DNA of 64,000 nt from Paracamarosporium sp. OC-R06-R3 (GCA_019828545.1 JACVRA010000024.1:372001-436000); one strand, 5' to 3'. Numbered from the stretch's first letter, positions 46,632 to 58,349 are shown. Translations and numbers: made by a program. Notes: generated by a model not told the origin, from the sequence alone.

Positions 46632-47904
46632 ATGCTCACCTTAAGGACGCTGCTCTCGCTCCCCGTTTTTCTCTCCACCACGATCATAACCCATGCTCTC
46701 GCTGCACCAGGTGGCTCGCCGAACGGCTCGGACGGTTCGGATGGCTACATCGACGTAGATAAGAAGGAGCCTTTCCTCAATTACGCCGCATCATTGACCG
46801 GCGGCGAAGGATGCAAAGACAAGGACCTCAAATGGATTCGCGACGGCTTCGACGAAATGAACAGATTGTTCGCTGCAGCGCAAGACCCTGACTTCGAACA
46901 CGAATGCGAAATCGAGTTCTTCGGTCGTCCGTACAGAATACAAAACTATACAGACCTGATCAGAGCGAACTTGAGACGCGCGGGGCAGTATGCGAATCTG
47001 CAAAATGATCCGATTAGGAATCCAGATATACATGTGCGATGCGACGATCCGAACAGTATGTGTGATGAAGGGAACAAAAAGGACGGGAAACACGCAGCGT
47101 ACAACATTGGAAACGAACCACATATAAATTTCTGCAAGAGGTATTTCAATTTGGATCCGTTGGATGAGCAAGTGAACGACGAATCTAGCGACGAGCAGGC
47201 CAAGCTATCTTTAATAAACTATTATAACCGAGGTAAGAAAATTGAGGTACTGTTAAATCCAATCTGACTTACGTGCAGCTACGCTGTGGGCGCGGATGGT
47301 CATGCACATCTCAGATGTAGGATCAGCTGTTGTAACGAAAGCTATCCCAAATCTTCAACCCAATACCACCCGCGAATGGACACTGAACACCACGACCGGA
47401 CCGATGAAGACATCTGTTCTATCGGGAGTCAGGGACGAGAAGCAAGGTCCGAACAATATCAGAATTTTGAAATATGCGTACGGCGTAACGAGGGCAAAGC
47501 TTTTAGCTACTCTGTCCACACAAACCAATTACGACGCACTGAGCAACGCCGAGAACTATGCTCTATATGCGCTAGCGCGATATGTTATTCAGACGAAGGG
47601 ATTCTTCCCAAGCATGCCTATCGTAAATTTCGGCAACGACATGGCCGTCCTAACGAACGACCAGATTCAGGATGGAGACAAGAAAAAGTTCGCTTGTTTC
47701 GATATGCCGGATGTCGTGTAAGTGGCTAAATTCCCTGTTCGAAGTCACTTTAGCTAACTCCTTCGTAGGCCTCGAATGGAGGGAATAGTACAGGAGGGGG
47801 CAAAGCTACCATCCTCGGCAATGAGGATAAAGGCGTCCTCGGGACATATCGTAGCCTTGGTTTTGATGACTCTCTTGCTTCTTACACTTGACGGCATTAA
47901 CTAG
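46632..47904 (+). CDS. GPI-anchored aspzincin-like protein, probably catalytically dead
   Basis: Three exons (46632-47232, 47279-47717, 47769-47904; introns 46 and 51 nt) encode about 391 aa. It has a signal peptide (residues 1-24) and, after spliced exon 3, a hydrophobic end (HIVALVLMTLLLLTLDGIN) preceded by small residues, as in GPI-anchor signals. The middle resembles fungal secreted zinc peptidases of the aspzincin (M35) / lysine-specific endopeptidase type: paired cysteines with HINFCKRYF, then LWARMVMHISDVG, then RILKYAYG and NAENYALYALARY. Where active enzymes have HExxH this protein has RMVMH (206-210), and where they have GTxDYxYG it has RILKYAYG (262-269). Alignment by eye only. It may have become a wall or binding protein. 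Confidence 0.72.
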
Positions 47905-48436
47905 CTTTAGTGGGTGTTTGAAAACCCTGAACAGATACAAGATCAATGCCTCTCAAAACTCTAAGACATGAAGGCTCGTGTGTGATCGAATGAGATAATA
48001 GTGAGGATGGATGAGAGTGTACAGATATAAACCAAAGAAGATCTCACCAAGCAAAGAAGAAGCAGAAGGATAAGAGCTGATGTGTGGTTAGAGAAACTAA
48101 GGGTTGATTGAAATTGGGGAAGATTTTGAAACTGCAGCCGACAAATGAAGCAGAAACAATGACGGTTCAGTTGGGTATTGGGAGCATTTCATAAAGCAAT
48201 CCCGGCTCCAAACCGCAGATGATCAAGAGATGAGATGGCACCAAAAGTGGCCAATGGGTGAACAATGTAGACGAAGAAATGAGGTATAAGGGTTTTAAGT
48301 AAGAAATGACTAAGGGAATATGAATAGCGCAACGAGAGCAAGAACGCTATAGAGTAGAAAAAAAGAAATCCGAGGTCCATGCCTTTTCTGGCGTGTTTGT
48401 AGGCGATCCGATGTTAGGTCACCGTTTGTCTTCTGC
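47905..48436. other. Convergent intergenic region
   Basis: 3' flanks of the GPI-protein gene (plus) and the next gene (minus). No coding sequence is seen. Confidence 0.55.
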
Positions 48437-49708
48437 TTAGCGGGTTGGAGGCTGGTCCCAGTGCCTGAGCATCTGTTGGACTGCCCAATGCCACTCTGAA
48501 ACAAAAGCATTCGCCAATTGGGATACACCGTCAGAAGACGGGGTTCTGCCTCCCCACATTGTAGGCTGCGATGCTTGGTGTTGAGCATAATATGGAATAA
48601 GTTGACTGCATGGCGTTAGACCCCTAGCATAGGAAATAATATCAAAGTACACTTACTCTTGATGGATCTTATTAAGTACCAACCAGCAGAAATTCCAGCT
48701 TCGGTTCGACTCTGGGTCCGAGTAGACCCGCCTTTTTGCTTCTTCAAGGCACTCGGAGCTGTAACAAAAGGTTCTGTTAGCGAGCGCAAATACCTTCGCA
48801 TAGGACTTTCATATACCTGAAAGGGTAGTTCTTTGTTAGTCCACGAAGCTCAGTTAGTAGACTGTGGGAGTTGACATAGTATGACCCTGGTGGGAACGTA
48901 AGTTATTTGTATATATCTGGGGGATAGGTACCCACAAGCGGCAGTCATGGGAGCAGCCACATCCGATGAACCAAGGGTCGCGAAAGCTTTTTCGATGCGT
49001 CGAAGCTCGTTGAGAGTATTAATGCGGTGAGAGTTGAGCGCTTGGATCATTTGCTCCTTCTCGGCCTGTAGTCCGTCAGAGTCGTGAAGTTGTTATAATC
49101 ATTATAGTCACTTCGGTAGCCTTCTTAGGCGAAGCAACAATACAATTTTGTTTTCAAGATCCATGAATGATTTTAGAATAGGCAATCTGAATACCCATAG
49201 CTCAAAATCGGACCCTGTGGTTGTGCTATGGTAGGTAACTGGAAGCAGAATCGTGTTTTCTTGATGAAATTGAAAATCTACTTACTGAAGTAACTGTGGA
49301 ACGAGAACTCGACATATTGTGGAAAGAAGGGACACGATATCTCCTTGCGGGAGGATTGCTAAAGTTACTGGAGTCGGAGTCGATGGAGCTTGCAGAGTAT
49401 ACAGACATAGAAGGTTGAGGCGTTTCCGGGTCTCTTCTTACGCTTGGAGATCGCGACTGTTGCCTCACAGATATGTGATCAGGTTCGAAGATTCGAGGGA
49501 TAGAGTTGCTTGAGTCAGGCAACGGTGGTATGAAGAACAGATCGAGCTCTCCTTCATAAGACTTGGGTTCTGGTGGATGATGGGTTCTTCGAAAGGGTTG
49601 AAACCCTGGTACCGATAGATAGCTCGATGGGTCGATACTGAGTGTTGTCGACGTGGTCGTTGAGGTGGGTGAAATAGTTAGAGGCTCGTCTTGTGGTGGT
49701 GTGTCCAT
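48437..49708 (-). CDS. Unknown multi-exon protein, about 320 aa (first splice uncertain)
   Basis: Five downstream exons join exactly: 49144-49214, 48936-49065, 48817-48886, 48657-48758 and 48437-48605. They give a continuous product with helical segments (FELWVFRLPILKSFMDLENKI, EKEQMIQALNSHRIN, LNELRRIEKAFATLG) and a Trp-rich end (SEWHWAVQQMLRHWDQ). The first exon (49708 down to about 49286) is Ser/Pro-rich (MDTPPQDEPLTI) and ends in phase 0 at a perfect GTAAGT donor, but exon 2 needs phase 1. An earlier donor (GTAACT, near 49366) or a frameshift would resolve this. No signal peptide. I do not recognise the family; the Ser/Pro front with a helical back is common in fungal-specific proteins. 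Confidence 0.6.
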
Positions 49709-52589
49709 AATGGCATAGATGAGAAGTTTTTTCTTATATATATTTTGTGGTTATCTTGTGGGCTCCCCACGTGGTGAAGGTGAAGGAACTTAAGTGGATC
49801 CAACCCTTGATCGAAGCTGGATTACACAGACCAATGTCTCTGATCATGACGCCACGGGGAACCACAATGTCATGTAGACAGCTGAGAATGTATACAAGAC
49901 TAGGGTGAATGTCTCGAGCACCGCATTTTGGCCCAGGGTGGCCCATAAGAAGGTCGACAACCGAGTGTGGACTCGTGTGACCGAGATGAAAGGATACAAG
50001 TTGGGCAAGCAACTAACCATAAGAAAGGCTGATGACAAAATGGATCTCATTCTAGGGCTGCACTCTGCACCCTACAAGCACTCTTGGTCTCACTTTTGGG
50101 AAGTAGATAGGGCGTCTTGGCTGCAGGACGCGGATCTCCCGCCTGTCGAGATCAGTGAGACGCGAGGATCTCTCAGCCCCGGACTAGGGCTCTAGTCCCC
50201 CAAGTCTCGCGGCGGGATTGCTTGTTAGGTATGTACAGTACTACAAGGACAATGGCGCTGCTGGGTCCAAGCGCCAGCCACAGTGCAGATGTAAATACGA
50301 CCACGGTGTGATGTAATCCGCTTCGGTCAATCTTGAACAACGCTCATGGAATGAGTCACTTCAGAATAAGGAAAGCACAGCTGGTCAACAGTAAGGCCCC
50401 TTTCTGGGTCAAATATTGCCCTTGGACGTGGAGACATTAGGAGTCGGCCGTTGCTGTTACGCTGAATCCTGTTCTTTGGTGGTTGCGAGAATAGGATCCG
50501 GTCTCAGCGGACAGGATTCGGCTGCGGAAAACGTATTACGAGCTTCGCAAACACACTACCTAGGTGAGGCCTTAGGCGCGATGAATATTCGGATCTGGTC
50601 CCTTCCGTGCCCATTATGATGAGAGGTGGAAAACCAAGCGCTTGGCAACACGCAGAGGTGTTGAGGCTGGTGCTGACATAGAGCTGCCGAGCCGCGATGG
50701 CGGGACCGCGTTTATCAAACGTGCGGTGGCTAGTGAGTAGCGCCACGTAGCTTGGTCATCGCTCAGCCTCGCACGTCTAACATAGAACCTCACTTCACCG
50801 CTGCTTCTACACACGCACACTATTACACTACTATTACATTGCGCGGGTCCAAAGAAGCAGAAATAATATCTTGGACACTTCTATCGCAACCCCTAACAAC
50901 CTTACCAGAGCGTCACTATGAGTCGATCCGCGGCAGCAGTCACTGCCCCTGGTTCATCCTTTGGTATTATAGGCAGTGTAGGGATTGGTCTTGCTTCAGT
51001 CCGAGTGTCCATAGTGACCGTGCTTCCGTGCAAAGCCAGCGCTTCCTCCGATCGATCTGCAACACCTTGAGCGGCATTCATGAGACATATCCATTGGTTT
51101 ACAGTGACACATTGCCAGGGATGGATCCTCATACGGAAGGTCCACCGAAGAAGAGGCACGCCGAAACCTTTGGGGCGGTGGATTCGTAGTTCCAAGATGC
51201 CACAGTGACTTGTGTCAGCGTTTACGCGGTTGCCATGCTTTCTGATGTCAGCTTTGGTACTCGGACCACGAGGCCCAACGCGAGAGTCCGTGTCCAGGTC
51301 TTTTTCTCCGCTTATCAACAGCCGTGGCCGAATAGAATCTCAGGCAACCTTTCATTTTGAGAATAAGCATTCGGTGATCAACCGCTAGCAGTAAGCATAA
51401 CATTTTTCGCTTACATGAGCGTGCCATGAATGGCGTCAACCTCGGAAAACAGCACATTCAGCTCATGCACTCCAATGACACTGCGGTTTGGCGCCAAGTC
51501 ATAAGAGCCGCGTGGCCGATAGGGTGTTGAAAGGGTCCGATAATCAGCTTAAGCTTGATGTTAAAGTTGTTTTAGAGTTGACCATACATGCCCACGACAA
51601 CACCCTACCAAGATCCATCGGGCTTCCAGGGCACCCAGCGCTCCATTCCTTCGTTCATTCCTTTACTTGGCAAGTGTCATTAAAATTACATCCAAATTGG
51701 GTAGCATTACTCGCGTGAGACGTTCAACGGGGTGTGGCCGGCATTTAGCTAGTCATGTATTGTACATAAAGTCTAGTTGATAGCCGTGATACTGGTAATT
51801 TTTGCGCTGCTTGTTCTGGGACGACACAGAACAACCCATATATACAGTTCTGCCATGATTCAGCATGCAATTCGTAGATATGAACAATAGTGTCCCGATG
51901 CTAAAGCTAAACACATTAGTGTTCAGTGAATGTGAGGACAGTTTATGTATCAGGTAAAGCCTTAAGCTTCCTCTAATGTCAACGTCTACGGAACTAGTAG
52001 AAAAATGGAGAAGTAAAATCATAGAACTACCGCCTTGGAAGCCCTATTTCAGGTCCGTCGACATAATGCCTCGTTTCTAAAAAATAAATACCACACGCAA
52101 ACATGCTTTAGAATTCCCTTCTGTGTTAGATTGGCACCATCTAGCAGTCCTGCTGTCTTCAGAGCCTTTATGACCTTTTGGTCTTGACACGCCTTAAATG
52201 ATTTGTTTCTGATACAACATGATCAATGACATCGTGCGTACTAGACAATGAGGAACAAGACTATCGCCCGTCGTCGGGCAATCACACAATTCTTGCCGTG
52301 TGCCAGGGACCTACGAAAAGATTATACCCTAGTGTAGGCATTAATATCTGCTTTCCACTCTATGGTCGATTTCCTTACCCCGAATAATGGAGAACAAACG
52401 CACATTCTGAGATCCCTTAAAGACTTCCATGTGCAACAGATAATCACTTTCATATGACTAGCAAATATGAAGTTTAACATGTATAGATACCCTGAATTGA
52501 CAATTAGATTTTTTGGTGATAGTGTAACGTCGTAGCTCATTGTAAGTCGCTGATTGTTGGGGTGAATGGAATCGCACGTGATACTCGCT
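49709..52589. other. Long intergenic region, no supported gene
   Basis: About 3 kb between the unknown minus-strand gene and SAR1. Frames such as 50752-51189 plus and 50902-51318 minus overlap each other and lack conserved motifs. Much of 51700-52550 is AT-rich. It may hold noncoding transcripts or decayed sequence. Confidence 0.45.
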
Positions 52590-52597
52590 TATATAAA
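52575..52597 (+). promoter_or_regulatory. E-box plus TATA element upstream of SAR1
   Basis: CACGTG (52575-52580) is followed 9 bp later by TATATAAA (52590-52597), 139 bp before the SAR1 ATG. CACGTG is the usual site for bHLH factors in fungi. The paired arrangement is consistent with a core promoter. Confidence 0.45.
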
Positions 52598-52735
52598 CAT
52601 CTAACCGCACGGACTTATCGCGAAGTGCGGATCGCCGCCGCCCAGCACTAAAGAGTACCTCCACGCCGCTCTCACCACATCACCTCCGACGCCTAATCCC
52701 AACTTTCACGATACCCCCAATCCTACACAACAACC

Positions 52736-53864
52736 ATGTGGATCATAAATTGGTAGGTCTTATTACATAATATATTTCCAGACCTTCATTAACAAGCGGC
52801 TTAGGTGTAAGTAAACCGACTCTTACTTCGTCTGCACATGCCCGTACCAGCCGCCGCCCGCCTTGCGTACGCGAGACATGAAGTTGTTCGGATATGCTGG
52901 CGATATTCGGTCAGATAACGGGCTGAAGGAAGCACACCTTCGTTGACGAACTCGCGGACTGGCCTTGTCAGTGACCACTGCGCGCTCCGAACTCGAGAAT
53001 CTCTCAACGTGACACCACATGAACTGTTGTTATACTGGAATGGGAGCTGATGTGGCCTCTAGTCTACGATGTTTTAGCATCACTGGGCCTGCTCAACAAG
53101 GTGAACAACGCAACACGCGACCTCACGCGCACCGCTAACGCAGATTAATAGCATGCCAAGCTGCTCTTTCTCGGACTGTACGTACCCATATTCTATCTAT
53201 CTGAATGTCCGGGGCTAACATGTATTCAGAGACAATGCCGGGAAGACTACGTAAGGGATACTGTCGCACAGTGGAAACATCCAGCTCATCTGGACAGGCT
53301 TCTTCACATGCTCAAAAATGACAGGGTGGCAGTTCTGTAAGGCTCCCATTGCTTTCTGATAGAGATTGCATACTGATACCCCGCCTCAGCCAGCCTACTC
53401 TCCACCCTACTTCCGAGGAGCTCTCGATCGGCAACGTCAAGTTCACGACCTTCGATCTTGGAGGTCACGCACAAGCTCGCCGACTGTGGCGCGACTACTG
53501 TAAACATACCACCCAGGCCTCTCGGACCACTTTCTAACAACTTACAGTCCCTGAAGTTAGTGGCATAGTCTTCCTTGTTGACGCAAAGGATCACGAGCGT
53601 CTTACCGAATCAAAAGCCGAGCTCGACGCTCTCTTGGCCATGGAGGAGCTCGCCAACACCCCCTTCGTTATTCTCGGCAACAAGATCGATCACCCGGACG
53701 CAATCTCCGAAGATCAACTCAGGGCGGCTTTGGGTCTGTACCAGACAACGGGCAAGGGCAAGGTGCCGCTCGAGGGTATCCGGCCAATCGAGGTGTTCAT
53801 GTGCAGTGTCGTTATGCGACAAGGTTACGGCGAGGGTATCCGTTGGCTCAGCCAGTACGTCTAA
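52736..53864 (+). CDS. SAR1: Sar1 small GTPase (COPII coat)
   Basis: Eight exons: 52736-52752, 52805-52806 (2-nt microexon), 53063-53100, 53152-53177, 53230-53250, 53298-53336, 53390-53499, 53548-53864. They sum to exactly 189 aa, the family length. Sar1 starts COPII vesicle budding from the endoplasmic reticulum. The start MWIINW is the conserved membrane-inserting helix; the spliced product continues [16 protein letters not shown]-binding motifs are GLDNAGKT (P-loop), [10 protein letters not shown] (switch I), [12 protein letters not shown] (switch II), NKID and the [11 protein letters not shown] end. Seven introns in 1.1 kb is dense. The microexon is forced: without two extra bases the W-F-Y motif and the whole frame are lost. 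Confidence 0.95.
52805..52806 (+). other. SAR1: 2-nt microexon of SAR1
   Basis: The bases GT lie between a good acceptor (CGGCTTAG, with a TTAAC branch site upstream) and a perfect donor (GTAAGT). Exon 1 ends in TG and the next exon starts TCTACGAT; adding GT makes TGG TTC TAC GAT, the invariant W-F-Y-D. The flanking introns are 52 and 256 nt. Confidence 0.75.
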
Positions 53865-54307
53865 GGATAAAGAATGAGATCACTGAGGTATGACATGCGT
53901 TGGCATGGGCGTATTATATCGATTGAATGAGGCGTAGGGAGTGGATGAGGTTGGATGATTGATGGTTCTCTCACGCGCGGCAAATCTAACCTTCATGAAC
54001 TGGCGTTTGTATCTAGGAATGCCAGTTTTGATTATCACCACCTACATCGGCGAACCTCATGTGCGAGATAAGGATGGTCGGTGGAGTTTCACTAGAGATT
54101 GATCCTAATGTTGCACTCATGTGAGACAAACATAAACGGTATATAATTATTCCTTTGTCAAGAGAAGAAGCCCTCAGTGTGCGCTCCCGGAGCCGGCCTA
54201 TACAACACTACTAACTGCACAATGCGATGATATCGTGCCATCGATCATGCAATAACCCAGTAAACCCATACGCCGCCCAATGCTATGACCTAATCGTGAA
54301 CGCCCTC
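53865..54307. other. Convergent intergenic region
   Basis: 3' flanks of SAR1 (plus) and NUP53 (minus). No coding sequence is seen. Confidence 0.6.
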
Positions 54308-55564
54308 CTACTCTTCATACTCAATCTCTCTAACGCCGCAGAAGTCCGTACCGAAACACGCATCCACCATATACCATGTCCTCCAATACAGACTGGCGTT
54401 CGAGTGATCGAACTTTCCGTCCGCGTTGCGAGGGACTTGGTCGCCAATGAGACCATTGCCAGAACCCACGATCCACCCTATAATGGGGAACTGGCCGAGA
54501 GTCTCCTGCCACTTTGGACGCGAGGGCAGAAAGACCTTGCCCTCTTTAAACTCGCCGAGCTTTACCTTTAGGTTGGAGTTGGCTTTGATGCGGAGCGTTG
54601 AGTTCCCAGATGGGCGGGGCTTGGACGATGTAGTTTGGGCCAGCGACTGGTTTTGTGATGATGGAGCTAGTTGACCTGCTGTTTGAGATGTCCGCGTGGG
54701 TGCGTCTTCGAAGTCGAAAGATGGATCCCATTCGCCGAGACGTGGTCGTGATGTACGTCGTGCGGAGGGCAATGTTGGTGCAGAAACAGTCGTAGTCGCA
54801 GATGAGGCAGTCGCTGAAGATTGAGAAGCACCTCCATGCATGGTAGCTGAGGACATCGTGTTTGGCGAGGCTGTGAGCGAGAACGAGCCCGCAGGGATTG
54901 ACCTGTCACCGTCTTTCGGTCCAACGCCCCTGTATTCCTCGGCGTAGACTTCGTAACCCCAGATGGTATGCGGAGACCAGTGAATGGCACGATCTGCAGC
55001 TTCCACCGAGTCAAACGTTACTTTAACCCAGTGATCCCCCCCTACGTATTCGTTGATCCTCGCGATCTGAGAACTGGAGAGCTTGCTGATTTGCGATCCG
55101 CGCGGAGGAACGAAGGACAAGCCGAATTTTGGGTCTTGTGGCTGTCGCTCATACTCCTCGTATATTGAGCCATTTGAAATCTCCTCAAATTTGCTTATTG
55201 CGGCCCATTGTTGCCCCTCACCAAATCCATATAATATAACCTCCTTTGGTATCTTAATTCCGTTTGTAGAAGCGCCAGGCTGGAATGACGAAGACAGCCC
55301 TCCAGTCTCGAGCAAGTTCGGCGCAGATGCAGATACGGGAAGTTGTGAGGCAGAACTTTTCCGAAGTGACTTTTGCCTGTCGTCTGCCTTGTATTGCGCA
55401 AAGATGTCATCGATATGCTTCAGGTTTTCCTGCTTGGCGAGGTCTTGAGCGCTCGAGATATTTGGGGTCTTGCTTCTGCTGGCGCCCCGCTTGCGCGCTT
55501 TGCCAAAGGGTCCTCGTTCTTCGGGTATGCGGCGCTTTGAGTTCTCTGAGCTGAATAACGACAT
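54308..55564 (-). CDS. NUP53: Nucleoporin Nup53 (Nup35-type RRM)
   Basis: A single exon encodes about 418 aa from the ATG at 55564 (MSLFSSENSKRR). An earlier in-frame ATG at 55663 would add 33 Cys-rich residues and seems less likely. The N-terminal 90 residues are basic and Ser-rich. The central Nup53/Nup35-type RRM is recognised from IPKEVILYGFGEGQQWAAI through GGDHWVKVTFDSVEAADRAIHWSPHTIWGYEVYAEEYRGVGP. Unlike common RRMs, this one dimerises and does not bind RNA well. The C-terminal third is Ser/Pro/Thr-rich and ends with aromatic segments (FPIIGWIVGS, YWRTWYMV) that could bind membrane, as the Nup53 tail does. FG repeats are absent or very few. It belongs to the inner ring of the nuclear pore. 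Confidence 0.88.
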   Translation of the reverse strand: MSLFSSENSKRRIPEERGPFGKARKRGASRSKTPNISSAQDLAKQENLKHIDDIFAQYKADDRQKSLRKSSASQLPVSASAPNLLETGGLSSSFQPGASTNGIKIPKEVILYGFGEGQQWAAISKFEEISNGSIYEEYERQPQDPKFGLSFVPPRGSQISKLSSSQIARINEYVGGDHWVKVTFDSVEAADRAIHWSPHTIWGYEVYAEEYRGVGPKDGDRSIPAGSFSLTASPNTMSSATMHGGASQSSATASSATTTVSAPTLPSARRTSRPRLGEWDPSFDFEDAPTRTSQTAGQLAPSSQNQSLAQTTSSKPRPSGNSTLRIKANSNLKVKLGEFKEGKVFLPSRPKWQETLGQFPIIGWIVGSGNGLIGDQVPRNADGKFDHSNASLYWRTWYMVDACFGTDFCGVREIEYEE

Positions 55565-56050
55565 GTTAGCGATTGATCCAAGGATTGCGCCACGACTTGA
55601 GGCGGGTGGATAGTCAGAAGATTTGCAGCAGAGGCAATCAATCCTCCGCGCAAAGGCTGCCATTGTTGTCGCTTTGCAATGCGACAAGCGGCGTTGTCGT
55701 GCGCGCAAGGAGAGTACCTCAGAACTGCGGTGGACTTACTCTGGCAGCTCGAATCCCCATGGTAGACGGCGACCGGTCGAGTTAAACGCGCGCTCAGCGT
55801 CGGGGACTGCGTGGACCTGCATCGTGATGCGAAATGTGGGTGATCGACTAGACCGTGGAGCACTTTGTTTATGGTGGGTGACAGACTAGAGAGCCATAAA
55901 GTCCGCGGTTGACAGCCACAAGTGGCTAGAGCAACCGTGCGCCATGAGCTAACCTTTTTACGGAGCTCTCAACGCTACCGAATCGAGTCCAACAATGGAA
56001 CCTTATTTGTCGGACAAATCGCTGCTGCCTGGTTATCGCGCCGTTGAAGT
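55565..56050. promoter_or_regulatory. Divergent promoter region, NUP53 and F-box gene
   Basis: 486 bp separate the two divergent start codons, so both promoters should be here. I see no clear TATA box. The longer NUP53 frame continues into it without an upstream ATG of good context. Confidence 0.5.
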
Positions 56051-57307
56051 ATGGATCTGACGCCCGTCAGGATCAGAGGAAAGAGGAAGAGACCCGGAGC
56101 CGCGAAATCGAATCTTCAAAAGGCATTGGCAGCATTCGCATCACAATCTAAACGGCCTCGAACATATCAAAAGCCCGCCACATCAAAGAAGGCCGCAGAG
56201 ATAACCATGCCGACTCTGCAGGGCCTACCGCAAGAACTGCTAGAGATGATCTTCATGTACAGCATGAACATATCCCTCCCTCGTACCTCGCCTAGCATCG
56301 GCCGCAAATTGTCGTCCAAAGCGGTAATCATGGAATTTGTTCTACGATCTTTCTTCCACACTGTCGATCACAGGACCAACTATCGAGACCGCAAGATAAC
56401 TAGTAACCCTAAGGTTCAGTCGCAGGTTCTCGCTTGTCAGTTTTTCACCTGGGATTTCTTCCGCGCATATGTGGCGAAGGCGCATAGCACGTTGATCCAG
56501 CAAAGAGGTAGCATATGGAAAGAGGCTAGTGCGCAGCCGGATGGTGTGGAGGCTTTTGACGGCCTGTTCCCTTTCAAGTTCATGAGAATCTCGTATCTAG
56601 GTTTCGCGGAGGGCTTTAATATCCCGGAGAAAGTGCTCCATGGACCTTGGTCGACCGATAAAGCGTCACTGCTCTATGTGCTGGTGTCTTTGAATGGAGA
56701 GCTCGATTGGGAAGGTAGCATGGCTGGTGAGATCGCAAAAACCGGTATGATACAGGCTATCGAAGAAAACAACGAGCGAGCGGTGGCTGCCCTTGCAGTA
56801 CTGTTGGGTGTTGCACAGATGATTAGCACGAGCATGATCCGGCGGGCGATTATGGAGTGTGGATGCAACCTCAACATCGTGCGGCATCTCCTATTCAACG
56901 CTCAAATACTGCATCACAGTTCACCAAAAGAGTCTCTAAATTTCTATGGTATGTCGACCCAGGACATTGTGTCTGAGCCGTAGATACTGACATCACTTGT
57001 AGATCCGGCGCTATGGCGATGGGCGGATGCGCACGAAGGGAAGGGAGTGCTACTGAAGGACTTGCTTCGCAAAGCTGACAAGTTCTCACTAGAATTCTAT
57101 CTGGAAGGTGAAGAGGGGGCAAAAGCAAGAATCGTGCCATTTCCGTACGGTGGAGCCAAGTTCGATCCTAGAACGGTTCTGGACGACTTCATGCGTGAGA
57201 TGTTGGTGCGACTGTATAAGACTTATGGGAGAAAGATCACTGCAAGCCCGCGACGAACGAGACAACGGAACATGGAGATGGAACTTGTAAATGGCGAGGT
57301 ACATTGA
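56051..57307 (+). CDS. F-box-type protein, 400 aa
   Basis: Two exons (56051-56948, 57003-57307) with a 54-nt phase-1 intron. The N-terminus is very basic (RGKRKRPGAAK, SKRPRTYQKP), which suggests nuclear entry. An F-box-like segment follows (LQGLPQELLEMIFMYSMNISLP). The rest is all-helical sequence with repeated short helices (ELDWEGSMAGEIAKTGMIQ, ERAVAALAVLLGVAQ, IMECGCNLNIVRHLLFNA), reminiscent of degenerate ankyrin-like repeats seen in fungal F-box proteins. The spliced join gives NFYDPALWRWADAH. It is divergent from NUP53. Substrate is unknown. Confidence 0.75.
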
Positions 57308-58349
57308 AAATGTAATAAATTGTCTATGGCCACTGTGGAAAATGGCCCGAAGTGGAAGAGGATTAATTAAAGTAATGACCTAAAATACTATACGATGGGC
57401 GATGCGCATCAGACCGCCGCCATCCGGCCTTTGTCCCGAATAGTTGGAAGATCCTGGTCTCCCACGTTGTACCCAACCACCCTAACTAATGCTAAACCCG
57501 ACGTGTAACCCTGCTTTGGTACGTTAGCAATGGTCTTTGCGCTGAGCAGTGCAGAAAACATAAACTTGTATGATCCTCAGTGATCTTGGTGGAAAAGAGT
57601 AAAATCAGCCCCAGAGGGTCATTTACTATCTAGGCAAAGGTTTTTAATCATCGGAAAGATGAAGTCGATGTATTGTGGACAGGGGAAGAGGCGTGAACCT
57701 ACCAAAGGATGAGCCGACCGGCGAAGGCTGAGCCCTTGTGTTAGTCGATGTCATCAACGCTTTTTATGTGATATCATCTATGCATCTGTTGACAGTTAGC
57801 CAATGCTTATACAAATGAATGTGAGAGTAATGGCTGCGGAGGGAAAGCGCTCAGAATATGTAAGAAATTGAATATCATGGGTACTAGGCCGTTAACAAGA
57901 CCCCGGCGAGGGTCTCCGACAAAGTACTCAATCGCAAATTTGACTCATCATTGCAGGGATGTGAAGGTTGGGAAATGGGTTTATAAACATACCTCTACGA
58001 GCTATGGAAGCCTGCTGCGCTGCACTGTAAGTATCAATCTGTAAGAGCAGGAGTGATGCCGCGGCGTGCGACTGGCTAGGAGGGCGATTACATTGCGACA
58101 GCCGAAAGCTCGTCAAATGGTACGAGCTGTGCGGAAGCCGAATGAATGAACCGCTATGTCGAGTTTGCGCGAACTGAAGATGGGAAGTTTGTGAGGAGGT
58201 CGAAGAAAAGAAAAAGGCCGGGGCCGCACTTTTCGCGCTAGTCCTTCGCTTCTGTCTTGGCGGACACCACCATCCACCATCAATTTGGTTTCGTCCACCA
58301 CGATCTCGACAACTAACGACAACACAGCCAACGACTCCTCTTCCGACCG
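57308..58349. other. Intergenic, no supported gene
   Basis: Downstream of the F-box gene and upstream of RPL14. A minus-strand frame at 57928-58380 overlaps the RPL14 promoter and is not supported. The final 200 bp should hold the RPL14 promoter. Confidence 0.5.

Noticed and set aside
50752..51318. Overlapping plus and minus frames, including a Gly/Ser-rich 50-codon frame starting near 50917
   Set aside because: Neither strand shows a domain, splice pattern or consistent coding bias; I could not choose between them.
53440..53490. Alanine in SAR1 switch II (GGHAQ) as a possible functional change
   Set aside because: That position varies among Sar1 proteins, and the key histidine is present.
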